A stretch of DNA of 64,000 nucleotides from an uncultured Lachnospiraceae bacterium (GCA_947644545.1 CANRZW010000002.1:124001-188000); one strand, 5' to 3'. Shown: positions 49,549 to 58,330, counted from the stretch's first letter. The notes: generated by a model from the sequence alone, not told the origin. Translations and numbers: made by a program.

Positions 49549-50016
49549 ATGGCCAGAGAAGCCATGAAACTGGTGTCGAATAACAAGAAAGCCTATCATG
49601 ACTATTTTATAGAGGAGAAATATGAGGCAGGGCTTGAGCTGCACGGTACGGAGGTGAAATCGCTGCGCCTTGGCAAATGCAGCATTAAGGAGGCCTTCGT
49701 GCGGTTTGAGAACGGTGAGGCTTATGTTTTTGGCATGAATATCAGTCCTTATGAGAAGGGCAACATCTTTAATAAGGATCCGCTGCGTGTGCGCAAGCTT
49801 CTGCTGCATAAATACGAGATCGGTAAGCTGGCAGGGAAGATGGCGGAGCAGGGGTATACGGTCGTGCCCCTGCAGGTTTACTTCAAGGATGGGAGAGCCA
49901 AGATCGAGATCGGGCTTGCCAAAGGTAAGAAGCTTTATGACAAACGGCGGGATATTGCCAACAAGGATATGCGCAGAGAACACGAAAGAGAATTTAAGAT
50001 CAAGAATCTGGGTTGA
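49549..50016 (+). CDS. smpB: SsrA-binding protein SmpB
   Basis: 155 residues. [20 protein letters not shown] and [18 protein letters not shown] are the conserved OB-fold RNA-binding segments, and the C-terminal tail [16 protein letters not shown] enters the decoding centre. It delivers tmRNA to stalled ribosomes. It starts 17 bases after rnr and ends 39 bases before the mature tmRNA; the ssrA promoter overlaps its 3' end. Confidence 0.97.
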   Translation: MAREAMKLVSNNKKAYHDYFIEEKYEAGLELHGTEVKSLRLGKCSIKEAFVRFENGEAYVFGMNISPYEKGNIFNKDPLRVRKLLLHKYEIGKLAGKMAEQGYTVVPLQVYFKDGRAKIEIGLAKGKKLYDKRRDIANKDMRREHEREFKIKNLG

Positions 50017-50041
50017 GTACTGAACAGAAATGTGGTATCAT
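50013..50041 (+). promoter_or_regulatory. ssrA promoter
   Basis: TTGAGT (50013-50018), 17-base spacer, TATCAT (50036-50041), about 15 bases before the mature tmRNA 5' end. Confidence 0.65.
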
Positions 50042-50055
50042 ACTCATAGATATAA

Positions 50056-50401
50056 GGGCCAGTCAAGGTTTCGACAGGGGTCTTGCAGCTGGAGAAGCTA
50101 TCCGCAGGCGATGCGTCAAATCGCGAATCTAAATATAAACGCTGAAGATAATTTAGCATACGCTGCCTAAGGGCAGCTGTCCGCCTTAGTGCACCTACAC
50201 ATTAAGAATCGGGCATCGACTATGTAGGAAACGACGCAGGTGACGCCTCTGCCCTGCGGGCGTAACAGAGGCTACTGAGCGCATTGGGGTGTCGGTCTCC
50301 TGATGTGCGAGGGAATGTGGAGTATTCCGCAATGATTGACTATGATAGTAGAAGGACAGGGAATGGGCTTTTGGACACGGGTTCGACTCCCGTCTGGTCC
50401 A
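50056..50401 (+). ncRNA. ssrA: Transfer-messenger RNA
   Basis: The 5' GGGCCAG (50056-50062) pairs with 3' CTGGTCC (50394-50400) as the acceptor stem; the T arm GGTTCGACTCC is intact. The tag frame at about 50138-50170 reads NAEDNLAYAA then TAA; with the alanine from charged tmRNA it would be ANAEDNLAYAA. CCA is not encoded (ACTT follows), so it must be added. The GC-rich pseudoknot region between tag and 3' tRNA-like half is present. SmpB is directly upstream. Exact ends are inferred from stem pairing. Confidence 0.95.
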
Positions 50402-50407
50402 CTTAAG

Positions 50408-50433
50408 ACACTCGGTTATTACCGGGTGTTTTT
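50408..50433 (+). terminator. ssrA terminator
   Basis: ACACTCGGT-TATT-ACCGGGTGT followed by TTTT. Confidence 0.85.
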
Positions 50434-50553
50434 GTTTCGGGTTATATAAGTTCAGAATGAATGCGGAAATATATGGATACAATATAGAAACAGGGTGAAG
50501 GCATCTGTCAAGGCATCGTTCGACGTTACTTTTGATGAGGGCAATTATACAAC

Positions 50554-50582
50554 TTGTCCTTTTTTTCCTATTATGGTAGAAT
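50554..50582 (+). promoter_or_regulatory. Promoter of the phosphatase-kinase operon
   Basis: TTGTCC (50554-50559), 17-base spacer, TAGAAT (50577-50582). Confidence 0.6.
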
Positions 50583-50646
50583 ATTCAAGATATCATCGAA
50601 GGCAGCTCTGATTTAGCGGGATGCGGGATAACAGGGGGAAGGTACA

Positions 50647-51393
50647 GTGGTTAGGTCCTATGCTACAACGGATATAGGAAGGAAGAGACAACTGAATCAG
50701 GATTTTATTTATCTGTCAGAGGTTCCTGTCGGTAATCTGCCTAATGTGTTTATTGTGGCTGACGGGATGGGCGGCCATAATGCCGGCGACTTTGCGTCGC
50801 GTTATGCGGTGGAGACCGTGGTGGAAGAGATCGAGATTTCTTTCGAGAAGAATCCGGTCAAGATTCTGGGCAGGGCTATTGAGAGAGCAAATAGACTGAT
50901 TCGCAAGAGAGCCCAGGAGGATATTTCCTGCAGCGGCATGGGAACTACGATGGTCATTGCAACCTGTATCGGCAGATATCTGGAAGTTGCTAATGTAGGT
51001 GACAGCAGGCTCTATATTGTCAATGACAGGATCAAGCAGATCACTAAGGATCACTCTTTAGTGGAGGAAATGGTCCGCATGGGAGGGATTGACAGGGCCT
51101 CAGCCAGGAATCATCCTGATAAGAATATTATTACCAGGGCGATCGGCGCCAGAGATCATGTGGAAGCAGACTTTTTTAATCTGGAACTTCAGATGGGGGA
51201 TATGGTTTTACTTTGTTCTGATGGATTGACAAATATGATGGACGACGAGACGATACATCGCATTTTGAAGGGCGGTGGCAGTCTTAAGGACAGAGTAGAG
51301 GAGTTGGTGAGGGTAGCCAATCAAAATGGCGGTAAGGATAATATTTCAGTCATTGTTATTGAGCCGTTAGCAGACGAGGTGGAACATGATTAA
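50647..51393 (+). CDS. stp: PP2C-type Ser/Thr phosphatase (Stp/PrpC)
   Basis: 248 residues, starting at GTG 50647 after GAAGG. Metal-binding motifs are RQLNQD, VADGMGGHNAG, ANVGDSRLY, LCSDGLTNMM and GGKDNISVIV. It removes phosphate from Ser/Thr residues of the neighbouring kinase and its substrates. The gene overlaps the kinase by eight bases, so the two are translationally coupled. Confidence 0.94.
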   Translation: MVRSYATTDIGRKRQLNQDFIYLSEVPVGNLPNVFIVADGMGGHNAGDFASRYAVETVVEEIEISFEKNPVKILGRAIERANRLIRKRAQEDISCSGMGTTMVIATCIGRYLEVANVGDSRLYIVNDRIKQITKDHSLVEEMVRMGGIDRASARNHPDKNIITRAIGARDHVEADFFNLELQMGDMVLLCSDGLTNMMDDETIHRILKGGGSLKDRVEELVRVANQNGGKDNISVIVIEPLADEVEHD

Positions 51394-53527
51394 GATAGGT
51401 ATGATGATAGGCGATCGGTACGAGATATTGGAACGGATCGGTACCGGTGGCATGTCAGATGTATATAAAGCAAAAGATTATAAGTTAAACCGATTTGTGG
51501 CCGTCAAGGTATTGAAGCAGGAGTTCAGCGAAAATGCCAATTTTGTGTCCAAGTTCAGAGTGGAGGCGCAGGCGGCGGCTGGGCTTATGCATCCCAATAT
51601 CGTAAATGTTTATGATGTGGGAGAAGAGAGCGGCATTTACTACATTGTTATGGAATTGGTAGAGGGGATCACCCTCAAGAAATATATCGAACGAAAAGCG
51701 AGATTATCTGTCAAGGAGGCAGTGAGCATTGCGATTCAGGTGTCCATGGGATTGGAAGCGGCACATAATAACCACATCATTCACAGGGATATCAAGCCGC
51801 AGAATATCATTATCTCTAAGGAAGGTAAGGTAAAGGTAACGGATTTCGGTATTGCGAAGGCGGCTACCAGTAATACGATTACTTCTAATGTGATGGGATC
51901 GGTGCATTATACATCACCGGAGCAGGCCAGAGGCGGTTACAGTGACGAGAAGAGTGACATCTATTCTCTGGGTATTACCATGTTTGAAATGCTGACGGGC
52001 AGGGTTCCCTTTAACGGAGAGACAACGGTGGCGATTGCCATCAAGCATATCCAGGAGGAAATGCCGTCACCGAGAGACTATGTACCGGAAATTCCGATCA
52101 GTGTAGAGCAGATTGTGTGTAAATGCTGTCAGAAGAGCCCGGACAGAAGGTATCAGTCCATGCCGGAACTGATCGTTGATCTGAAACAGTCATTGATCAA
52201 TCCGGACGAGGATTTTGTCAAACTTGTCGATCCCGACGAGGAGGCTTCCACAAGGATGATCACAGACAGGGATATGGCACAAATCAAACGGCAGTCTGAC
52301 CGGCGTGACTCCATGGAGGAAGCGATGCGGCTGAAAAAGGACAACATGCGCGCTTATGAGATGGAGGAGGATGACGAGGACGAAGAGGATGACGAGGATT
52401 GGGATGACGACGAGGATTATGATCCCAAGATGGAGAGGATAACGACGATTCTGGCGGTGGTTGCCGCGCTTCTTGTCGGCTGTATCGTTATTTATGCGGT
52501 GGGAAGAGCAATCGGCGTGTTTCAGTTTGGTCAGGAAGAGGAGAATAAGACAGTACAGGAAGAAACGACAGAACAGGTGGAAATGATCAAAGTTGCGGGG
52601 ATGAATGTGGATGATGCCAAGCGAGAGCTTCTGGAATTGGGGCTGACGCCTGAGATACGTTACGAGAAGACCGCGGAGCACGAAGCCGGAACCGTTCTGC
52701 GGGCGAGTGTTCAGGGCGGCGCTGCGGCAGGCGGTGACCAGGAAAAACTGATGTTGGATAAAGGAACCGTAATCATACTGACGGTGGCGGAAAGTCCGGA
52801 GGGAGTGAAGGTTCCGGCAACGACGGGTAAATCAAAGGAGGAAGCGACATCTATCCTGGAGAAGGAAGGGTTTGTGGTCAATGCGACGGAAGGGTATGAC
52901 CATACAGTTCAGAATGGTTATGTGATCTCGCAGTCGCCGGAAGCGGGTACGACCGCCCCTCAGGGGTCTTCTGTTACGATCCGTATCAGTCAGGGGGCGG
53001 ACGAGAACAAGGTCAGAGTGCCTGATCTGATTGGAATGGAAGAGATGGATGCTACCGTAACGCTGACAGAGCTTGGACTGCCGGTGGGCAATGTGACTTC
53101 GGTAAGCAATGAGGATGCCTCATTGACGGGCAAGGTGTGTTCGCAGAGTTACTCGGTCGGTTCCTATGTGGATCAGGGGACCGCAATCGATATAGCGATC
53201 AGTACGGGGCCGGAGGCGGCCACCTACCGGTATACGGAAGGAATTGTGGCGCCAACGGAGGATCCGGATTATCAGAGCGGTATGATGGTCAATGTCACGG
53301 TTACGACGGCAGACGGTACGCAGCTTTTGAGCACACAGACCGCATCTTTTCCGGTAGCGGTCAATTATACCGGGATCAAGTCTGCGACGGGTGTGATCAC
53401 CTTTACCTTCCGGGTGGAGAAAGAGGCTGCAACGATGACGGACCCAAGTACGGGAGAAACCATAACGACCGAAGCTGTCTCGGAAGACAGAACAGTAAGA
53501 AGAGATATCAGTTTTACGCAGGAATAA
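51386..53527 (+). CDS. prkC: PASTA-domain Ser/Thr protein kinase (PrkC/Stk)
   Basis: 713 residues. Kinase domain 1-270 with glycine loop IGTGGMSDVY, K41, HRDIKPQN, DFG and the activation loop ending YTSPEQARGG. A strongly acidic juxtamembrane stretch (about 328-350, mostly D and E) precedes one membrane helix (about 355-375). Three PASTA domains (about 400-610) and a Thr-rich C-terminal beta region follow. PASTA kinases sense muropeptides or lipid II and control cell-wall synthesis. Coupled to stp and followed by rsgA ten bases later. Confidence 0.95.
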   Translation: MIKIGMMIGDRYEILERIGTGGMSDVYKAKDYKLNRFVAVKVLKQEFSENANFVSKFRVEAQAAAGLMHPNIVNVYDVGEESGIYYIVMELVEGITLKKYIERKARLSVKEAVSIAIQVSMGLEAAHNNHIIHRDIKPQNIIISKEGKVKVTDFGIAKAATSNTITSNVMGSVHYTSPEQARGGYSDEKSDIYSLGITMFEMLTGRVPFNGETTVAIAIKHIQEEMPSPRDYVPEIPISVEQIVCKCCQKSPDRRYQSMPELIVDLKQSLINPDEDFVKLVDPDEEASTRMITDRDMAQIKRQSDRRDSMEEAMRLKKDNMRAYEMEEDDEDEEDDEDWDDDEDYDPKMERITTILAVVAALLVGCIVIYAVGRAIGVFQFGQEEENKTVQEETTEQVEMIKVAGMNVDDAKRELLELGLTPEIRYEKTAEHEAGTVLRASVQGGAAAGGDQEKLMLDKGTVIILTVAESPEGVKVPATTGKSKEEATSILEKEGFVVNATEGYDHTVQNGYVISQSPEAGTTAPQGSSVTIRISQGADENKVRVPDLIGMEEMDATVTLTELGLPVGNVTSVSNEDASLTGKVCSQSYSVGSYVDQGTAIDIAISTGPEAATYRYTEGIVAPTEDPDYQSGMMVNVTVTTADGTQLLSTQTASFPVAVNYTGIKSATGVITFTFRVEKEAATMTDPSTGETITTEAVSEDRTVRRDISFTQE

Positions 53528-53537
53528 GGACGGATAG

Positions 53538-54419
53538 ATGCAGGGCAAGATCATCAAGGGAATAGCGGGGTTCTATTATGTTCATGTGGAAGGCAGAGGA
53601 ACCTATGAGTGCAAGGCCAAGGGGATCTTCAGGAAGGATCATATAAAGCCTTTGGTAGGGGACAATGTGCAGATGGATTTGTTGGACGAGGAGCAGATGC
53701 TTGGTAATATTCGGGAGATCCTGCCCCGCCAAAGTGTTCTGCTGCGGCCGGCAGTGGCCAATGTGGATCAGGCGCTCATCATATTTGCGATTGTCAAACC
53801 AAATCCAAACTTTAATCTTCTTGACAGATTTCTGATTCGGATGGAACGGCAGAAGCTGCCGGTTATTATCTGCTTCAACAAACAGGATATTGCCACCCCG
53901 GAGGAAAAGGCAGCGCTGCGGCAGGCATACGAGAGCTGCGGATATCGTGTGATGTTTATCAGTGCATTGGAGAATGAGGGGCTGGAGGAAGTCAGTCAGG
54001 CATTAAATGGTAAGACCACGACGGTGGCAGGTCCGAGCGGAGTGGGTAAGTCTTCTTTGATCAACCGGTTATCTCCGCAGGCCAATATGGAGACGGGAGC
54101 GATCAGCGCCAAGATAGAACGCGGCAGGCATACGACAAGGCATTCGGAGATCATTGCACTCGGGGAAGAGACTTATATCGTTGATACGCCGGGCTTTACT
54201 TCTCTTGCTATATCGGAGATTACGAAGGAAGAGCTGGGTTCTTATTATCCGGAATTCGTCCAGTATGAGCCGTACTGCAGATTCAGTGGATGTGCCCATA
54301 TCAGCGAACCCTCCTGCGGTGTGAAGGAGGCCGTGGAGGCCGGCAGGATCAGCCGGGTGCGTTATGATAACTATAGAGTGTTATATCAGGAATTGAAAGA
54401 GATTAAGCGGTATTTTTAA
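53538..54419 (+). CDS. rsgA: Ribosome small-subunit GTPase RsgA
   Basis: 293 residues. N-terminal OB fold (about 1-65), then a circularly permuted GTPase with NKQD before the P-loop GPSGVGKSS and DTPGFTS, and a C-terminal zinc site CRFSGCAHISEPSC. It checks late 30S assembly. Third gene of the stp-prkC-rsgA operon, standard for Firmicutes. Thirteen bases after its stop is the left end of the integrated element, which split the operon from ychF. Confidence 0.96.
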   Translation: MQGKIIKGIAGFYYVHVEGRGTYECKAKGIFRKDHIKPLVGDNVQMDLLDEEQMLGNIREILPRQSVLLRPAVANVDQALIIFAIVKPNPNFNLLDRFLIRMERQKLPVIICFNKQDIATPEEKAALRQAYESCGYRVMFISALENEGLEEVSQALNGKTTTVAGPSGVGKSSLINRLSPQANMETGAISAKIERGRHTTRHSEIIALGEETYIVDTPGFTSLAISEITKEELGSYYPEFVQYEPYCRFSGCAHISEPSCGVKEAVEAGRISRVRYDNYRVLYQELKEIKRYF

Positions 54420-54432
54420 GGAGGACATAGAT

Positions 54433-54448
54433 ATGAAGCTGGGAATCG
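54433..54448 (+). repeat. Left attachment site core (attL)
   Basis: ATGAAGCTGGGAATCG, identical to the first 16 bases of ychF at 57233-57248. The bases on both sides differ, so the shared core is exactly 16 bp. Confidence 0.8.
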
Positions 54449-54576
54449 CTATTTGCGGGGCTGTTTCATGTAAATCCGTGTATCTCCATAAAAATAGTTT
54501 AAAGGTTGATAAATACTGGGGTTGAGGGTAATTTGATTTCTATGTAAGTCTTTATATCTTTATGAGGTTTGATACG

Positions 54577-54589
54577 AAATTGGTACGTA
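54577..54589 (+). repeat. Arm-type integrase site, left copy
   Basis: AAATTGGTACGTA, the same orientation as the two overlapping copies at 57145-57169 near the right end. Confidence 0.5.
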
Positions 54590-54671
54590 GACATGTTATT
54601 TTATAACAGGAAGTTAGAAACTATTAAGTTGAGCCTTAATACCGAGAAAAGTAAAAAGTTTATTAAATGTG

Positions 54672-54699
54672 TTGTAATGAGGGAAAAATAGTGTATACT
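54672..54699 (+). promoter_or_regulatory. toxI promoter
   Basis: TTGTAA (54672-54677), 16-base spacer, TATACT (54694-54699). A start about seven bases on would begin transcription just before the first antitoxin repeat. Confidence 0.65.
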
Positions 54700-54705
54700 G
54701 AAGAC

Positions 54706-54783
54706 AGTAGGTGATGCACAGCCTTATAAATGAGCGAGTTATAAGTGGGTGATGCACAGCCCATAAGTGAGCGAGTTAGCAGG
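54706..54783 (+). ncRNA. toxI: ToxI-like type III antitoxin RNA, two tandem repeats
   Basis: Repeat 1 (54710-54747) and repeat 2 (54748-54783) both begin GGTGATGCACAGCC and contain TGAGCGAGTTA, with a period of 37-38 bases, one deletion and two substitutions. As I remember the Pectobacterium ToxI unit, it also opens AAGGTGAT and has a TTAAGTG-type middle, so the resemblance is close. In type III systems the toxin cuts the precursor into single-repeat pseudoknots that assemble with and inhibit it. Position between a promoter and a terminator directly upstream of a ToxN gene fits exactly. Confidence 0.8.
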
Positions 54784-54813
54784 AGGCAGGGACTATTTGA
54801 GTCTCTGCCTTTT
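54784..54813 (+). terminator. Terminator between toxI and toxN
   Basis: AGGCAGGGACT / AGTCTCTGCCT, an 11-bp stem with one G-T pair and ATTTG loop, followed by TTTT. In toxIN loci such a leaky terminator keeps antitoxin RNA in excess over toxin mRNA. Confidence 0.85.
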
Positions 54814-54868
54814 CTGTCAGATAATACGGCGGCTAAAGTATGCGATTGTTTGTACACAGAGGAGTTTT

Positions 54869-55351
54869 ATGAAAGATAATTTAAGAATATTTGGGGTGAA
54901 GGATTCCTACATAAAATATTTGAGCCAATATCAGGAGCATTTGTTCCGGCATGAAGGAGGATCATCAGGACGTAAGTATATTGGAGTCGTTTTTGAAATC
55001 AATAAATTTTCCTATTTTGCACCGCTATCTTCGTTTAAACCTAAACATAAGAAGATGAAGGAAGGTGCGGATTTTATTAAGATAAAGGATTACGCAGTTA
55101 TCAATATTAATAACATGATTCCTGTACCGAAAGGGCAATTGGTAGAACTGAATATCAATGCGGAAAAAGATTCGCATTATAAGTTCCTTTTGCAGGCTGA
55201 AAATCGGGAAATCAATAAGCAAAAATGTCGAATAAGAAAAAATGCGGAGATAGTTTATAATCATAAAAAGCGTAATGGAAATTTGACACCATTGGCAAAA
55301 AGAACAAATGATTTTGAAATGTTGGAGAAATTAAGCAGGGATTTTTGGTGA
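54869..55351 (+). CDS. toxN: Type III toxin, ToxN/AbiQ-family endoribonuclease
   Basis: 160 residues from ATG 54869, preceded by AGAGGAG; the frame is open from 54767 through the terminator and has no ribosome site there. Family motifs are the N-terminal DSYIKYLSQY, YIGVVFEIN (37-45), APLSSFKPKHKKM (51-63, with S54, S55 and K57 at the positions of the ToxN active-site Ser/Lys group as I recall it), DFIKIKD and INNMIPVPKGQL. ToxN cuts mRNA at A-rich sites and mediates abortive phage defence or plasmid stability. No frameshift or missing core residue is seen, so it looks functional. Confidence 0.9.
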   Translation: MKDNLRIFGVKDSYIKYLSQYQEHLFRHEGGSSGRKYIGVVFEINKFSYFAPLSSFKPKHKKMKEGADFIKIKDYAVININNMIPVPKGQLVELNINAEKDSHYKFLLQAENREINKQKCRIRKNAEIVYNHKKRNGNLTPLAKRTNDFEMLEKLSRDFW

Positions 55352-55379
55352 TTATTAGCGGCTGTTCTTGTTTGACAGT

Positions 55380-55722
55380 TTTGCTGAGGTCGGCAAAATC
55401 GTAGATGCTGGTGCACCTAAAAACGTACAGTATAATGTCGGGAAATAGTTACCCATGTCTATTGAGAAAATCGTAGGAATGATGCTAGCGAATTTATCAA
55501 ATACGGAAAAACTGACAAATACCGTCAGGATGTAAAGACTGGTACGGTTGCCAAATTGCCGGAAGAACTGAAACCTATGGCAGATGGTATTCATTCGCTT
55601 ATTCAGTCTGTTTATGATGACAGTATCCTTAAAGACCTGATTGGGCAATTGCTTTCTATGAGGGCAAGGTCAAGCATATTTTCTTTGTTGCTGAAACGAA
55701 AGGTACAATGGAAGGAGGATAA
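55380..55722 (+). pseudogene. Remnant resembling a type III restriction endonuclease (Res)
   Basis: Protein-like stretches in alternating frames: EFIKYGKTDKYRQDVKTGTV (55490 on), LPEELKPMADGIHSLIQSVY, then, shifted one frame, KVKHIFFVAETKGTME (about 55664-55716). The last resembles the nuclease-domain strand with ET-K found near the C-terminus of type III Res subunits. Several frameshifts and stops; no start. From 55723 to 55950 the DNA is AT-rich, with no frame I can assign. Confidence 0.45.
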
Positions 55723-55954
55723 AAGCAATCGAGGGTTCATTGTAAGTATATGCCGAACAATCTAACAACTTAAGACAGTCATGCTAAGACTTGGCATTCA
55801 AAAATTGAATACATAAATCCTGCAAATGATACGGCAATTCTTCCCAACAGTTTGCAGAACAATCAGGGATTATAGGTTTTTTATCTAACACAGCGCAAGG
55901 GCAGTTACAGACCACAGGGAATCTGTCTGGACTGTCTTTTTGTGCTTTTTAAGG

Positions 55955-56127
55955 AAGAAATTCAATTTAACGATTAGGGAGCCGCAGAATATTCCAATAT
56001 CGGAATCAATCGGATAGAAGAACTGCTAAAGATACCAAATTGCAAATTTGTACTATATGTGGGAAAGAAGAAACTCGTGAAGCGTAGAGAATTTGATAAA
56101 TTTCTAAGCGATACAGTGGAAATATAA
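55955..56127 (+). pseudogene. Tn916-type excisionase remnant
   Basis: KKFNLTIRE in one frame continues, after loss of one base near 55981, as AAEYSNIGINRIEELLKIPN and FVLYVGKKKLVKRREFDKFL in the next. This is the winged-helix DNA-binding fold of Tn916/phage Xis proteins. There is no start codon in either frame after the stop at 55975. It lies upstream of the integrase, the normal xis-int order. Confidence 0.65.
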
Positions 56128-56146
56128 AATGCTGTAATTTACTTTT

Positions 56147-56210
56147 GAGCCTTACTATGCTATACTATCAATGCTCGGTTTGCCGAGCATTTGGTATTAA
56201 GGCTCTTTTT
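56147..56210 (+). terminator. Compound hairpin terminator between xis and int remnants
   Basis: Outer stem GAGCCTTA / TAAGGCTC encloses AATGCTCGG / CCGAGCATT, and five T residues follow. Confidence 0.7.
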
Positions 56211-56306
56211 ACGCGAGTAGCGATGAAAATGCCATGCTTGCATGAGCATTTGAGGAGCACCGTGATAGTCATAGGACTTGTTCTATGACAGAAAGGAGCT
56301 TTTACT

Positions 56307-57142
56307 ATGGGAAAGGACATAAAAGGAAAGGAGCTTGGCGTTGGAATAAGCCAAAGGTCGGATGGCTTCTATGTAGGAAGATTTACTACGAAATACGGAC
56401 AACGGAAGCAGAAATTATTCCGCAAATTACAAGAGTGCAGGCAATGGCTGGCAGACTCGCAATATCAGGACGAGCATAGCAATCTGAATTTCCCGGAAGA
56501 AATGACGGTAAAGGCATGGTTTGACTATTGGATCGGCATGAAAAAACGAACGGTACGCCCGAACACGGTAAGAAATTATACAGAGTGTTATGAACGTAAC
56601 ATTGATCCAGTGATCGGAAAACTGATTTTGTCAGAAGTAAAACCGATTCAGTGCCAAATGATTATGAATCGTATGGCTGACGAAGGGTATCGAACATCTA
56701 CTATTTATCAGACAAGGATAGCATTGTTTAATATGCTTGGTTACGCATATCAGAATGATGTGATAATGAAAAATCCCTGTAATGGTATGATAAAATCTGA
56801 TATCGGGAAGCCTACACAGAAGAAGGAAGCACTGACATTAGAACAGCAGAAAAGGTTTGTAAGAGGTATTGCGGGGAATGCGTACGAGTACCAATACAAA
56901 TTTTTATTGCAGACAGGGCTTAGGACAGGGGAACTTGTAGGATTAAAATGGTCGGATATTGATTTTGATAAGTCATACATTTGCCACCAGATGTATCGAG
57001 GGCGGTATGAAGCCAAAGACTTTGCAGGACGATACTTGAACATTCTAACATTGATATCACCATGAATCTGTATGTTCACACGACAGAAGACGAAAAGCAT
57101 AAGGAAATTGAAAAAATTGTGGCGTCTCTCAAGGTAGTTTAG
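56307..57142 (+). pseudogene. int: Tyrosine integrase with internal deletion and frameshifts
   Basis: The open part is 252 residues: an AP2-like arm-binding N-terminus (about 10-60), a core-binding SAM-like domain (about 65-160) and the start of the catalytic domain with the first arginine, R206 (LLQTGLRTGELVGLKWSD). Soon after WSDIDFD the frame jumps to a C-terminal piece: GGMKPKTLQ in a second frame, then HSNIDITMNLYVHTTEDEKHKE in a third, carrying the tyrosine. The block with the H-x-x-R motif is missing. It probably once integrated the element; it should now be inactive. Confidence 0.85.
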
Positions 57143-57144
57143 AA

Positions 57145-57169
57145 AAATTGGTACGTAAATTGGTACGTA
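57145..57169 (+). repeat. Arm-type integrase sites, right pair
   Basis: Two AAATTGGTACGTA copies overlapping by one base (57145-57157 and 57157-57169; 12-bp period), three bases after the integrase stop. Confidence 0.55.
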
Positions 57170-57232
57170 ACCAAAACCATGAGAGGCGAAAACCCTATAA
57201 AATATAAGAAAACTAAAGGAGATTAAAATAAG

Positions 57233-58330
57233 ATGAAGCTGGGAATCGTGGGGCTCCCCAATGTGGGCAAGAGCACACTTTTTAATTCATTGACGAAGGC
57301 GGGTGCGGAGTCGGCGAACTATCCGTTCTGTACCATCGACCCGAATATTGGCATCGTTGCGGTGCCGGACGAAAGACTGAAACTGCTGGGAGACATGTAC
57401 CAGTCCAAGAAGGTGACGCCCGCCACCATCGAGTTTGTGGATATCGCCGGGCTTGTCAAAGGTGCATCGAAGGGCGAGGGACTGGGCAATCAGTTCTTAA
57501 GCAACATCCGGGAAGTGGATGCCATCGTGCATGTGGTGCGCTGCTTTGAGGACAGCAATATCGTGCACGTGGACGGTACCATCGACCCATTGCGGGATAT
57601 CGAGACCATCAATCTGGAGCTGATCTTCTCTGATCTGGAGATATTGGAGCGCAGGATTGCCAAGACCGGTAAGGCGGCGAAGATGGACAAGACATTGGCG
57701 AAAGAGGCGGCTTTGCTGGAGAAATTAAAGGCGCATCTTGAAGACGGACAACTTGCGAAATGTTTTGAGCCGGAGGATGACGACGAGGCATCTCTTCTGG
57801 CATCTTATAATCTGCTGACTTATAAGCCGGTGATCTTCGCGGCCAATGTGGCGGAGGATGATCTGGCGAATGAAGGAGCAGACAATGACGGGGTGAAGCG
57901 GGTCAAAGAATTCGCGGCGCAGAATGACAGCGAGGTGTTCGTGATCTGTGCACAGATTGAGCAGGAGATCGCCGAGCTGGATGAGGAAGAGACGGCTATG
58001 TTCCTGGAGGATCTGGGTTTATCGGAATCCGGCCTGCAGAAGCTGATCAAAGCCAGCTATCACATCTTGGGACTGATGAGTTTCCTCACGGCAGGGGAGG
58101 ATGAGACCAGGGCATGGACGATCAGGATCGGCACGAAAGCGCCTCAGGCTGCAGGGAAGATACATACGGACTTTGAGCGGGGCTTCATCAAGGCGGAAGT
58201 AGTCAACTACAAGGATCTGCTGGAACAGGGTTCCCTCGCGGCTGCCAGAGAGAAGGGCCTGGTCGGTATGGAAGGCAAGGAGTATGTGGTGCAGGATGGA
58301 GACGTGATCCTGTTCCGCTTCAATGTTTAG
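57233..58330 (+). CDS. ychF: Redox-regulated ATPase/GTPase YchF
   Basis: 365 residues. P-loop GLPNVGKST, switch region [20 protein letters not shown] (seen as [10 protein letters not shown]), the unusual nucleotide-specificity motif FAANVAEDD in place of NKxD, and the C-terminal TGS-like domain ending [17 protein letters not shown]1/YchF proteins bind ribosomes and prefer ATP. Its first 16 bases are the right attachment core. The ribosome site AAAGGAG at 57216 belongs to the element, not to the ancestral operon. Confidence 0.95.
   Translation: MKLGIVGLPNVGKSTLFNSLTKAGAESANYPFCTIDPNIGIVAVPDERLKLLGDMYQSKKVTPATIEFVDIAGLVKGASKGEGLGNQFLSNIREVDAIVHVVRCFEDSNIVHVDGTIDPLRDIETINLELIFSDLEILERRIAKTGKAAKMDKTLAKEAALLEKLKAHLEDGQLAKCFEPEDDDEASLLASYNLLTYKPVIFAANVAEDDLANEGADNDGVKRVKEFAAQNDSEVFVICAQIEQEIAELDEEETAMFLEDLGLSESGLQKLIKASYHILGLMSFLTAGEDETRAWTIRIGTKAPQAAGKIHTDFERGFIKAEVVNYKDLLEQGSLAAAREKGLVGMEGKEYVVQDGDVILFRFNV

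Larger units (their letters stand above)
54433..57248 (+). mobile_element. Decayed integrative element inserted at the 5' end of ychF, carrying toxIN
   Basis: Bounded by a 16-bp direct repeat (54433-54448 and 57233-57248). Inside are AT-rich DNA unlike its neighbours, a type III toxin-antitoxin locus, decayed restriction-enzyme, excisionase and integrase genes, and three copies of AAATTGGTACGTA near the two ends that look like integrase arm sites. The integrase lies next to the right end, as in Tn916/phage-type elements. Integrase and excisionase are both broken, so it should be immobile. On the left, the native ychF ribosome site AAGGAGG now drives a 29-codon chimeric frame (54433-54522). 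Confidence 0.82.

Noticed and set aside
50195..50482. A 95-codon minus-strand frame over the tmRNA
   Set aside because: It lies opposite ssrA and its terminator; a well-known type of false gene.
54710..54783. Repeat pair considered as a minimal CRISPR array
   Set aside because: The units are contiguous without spacers, no cas gene is near, and the context is a type III antitoxin.
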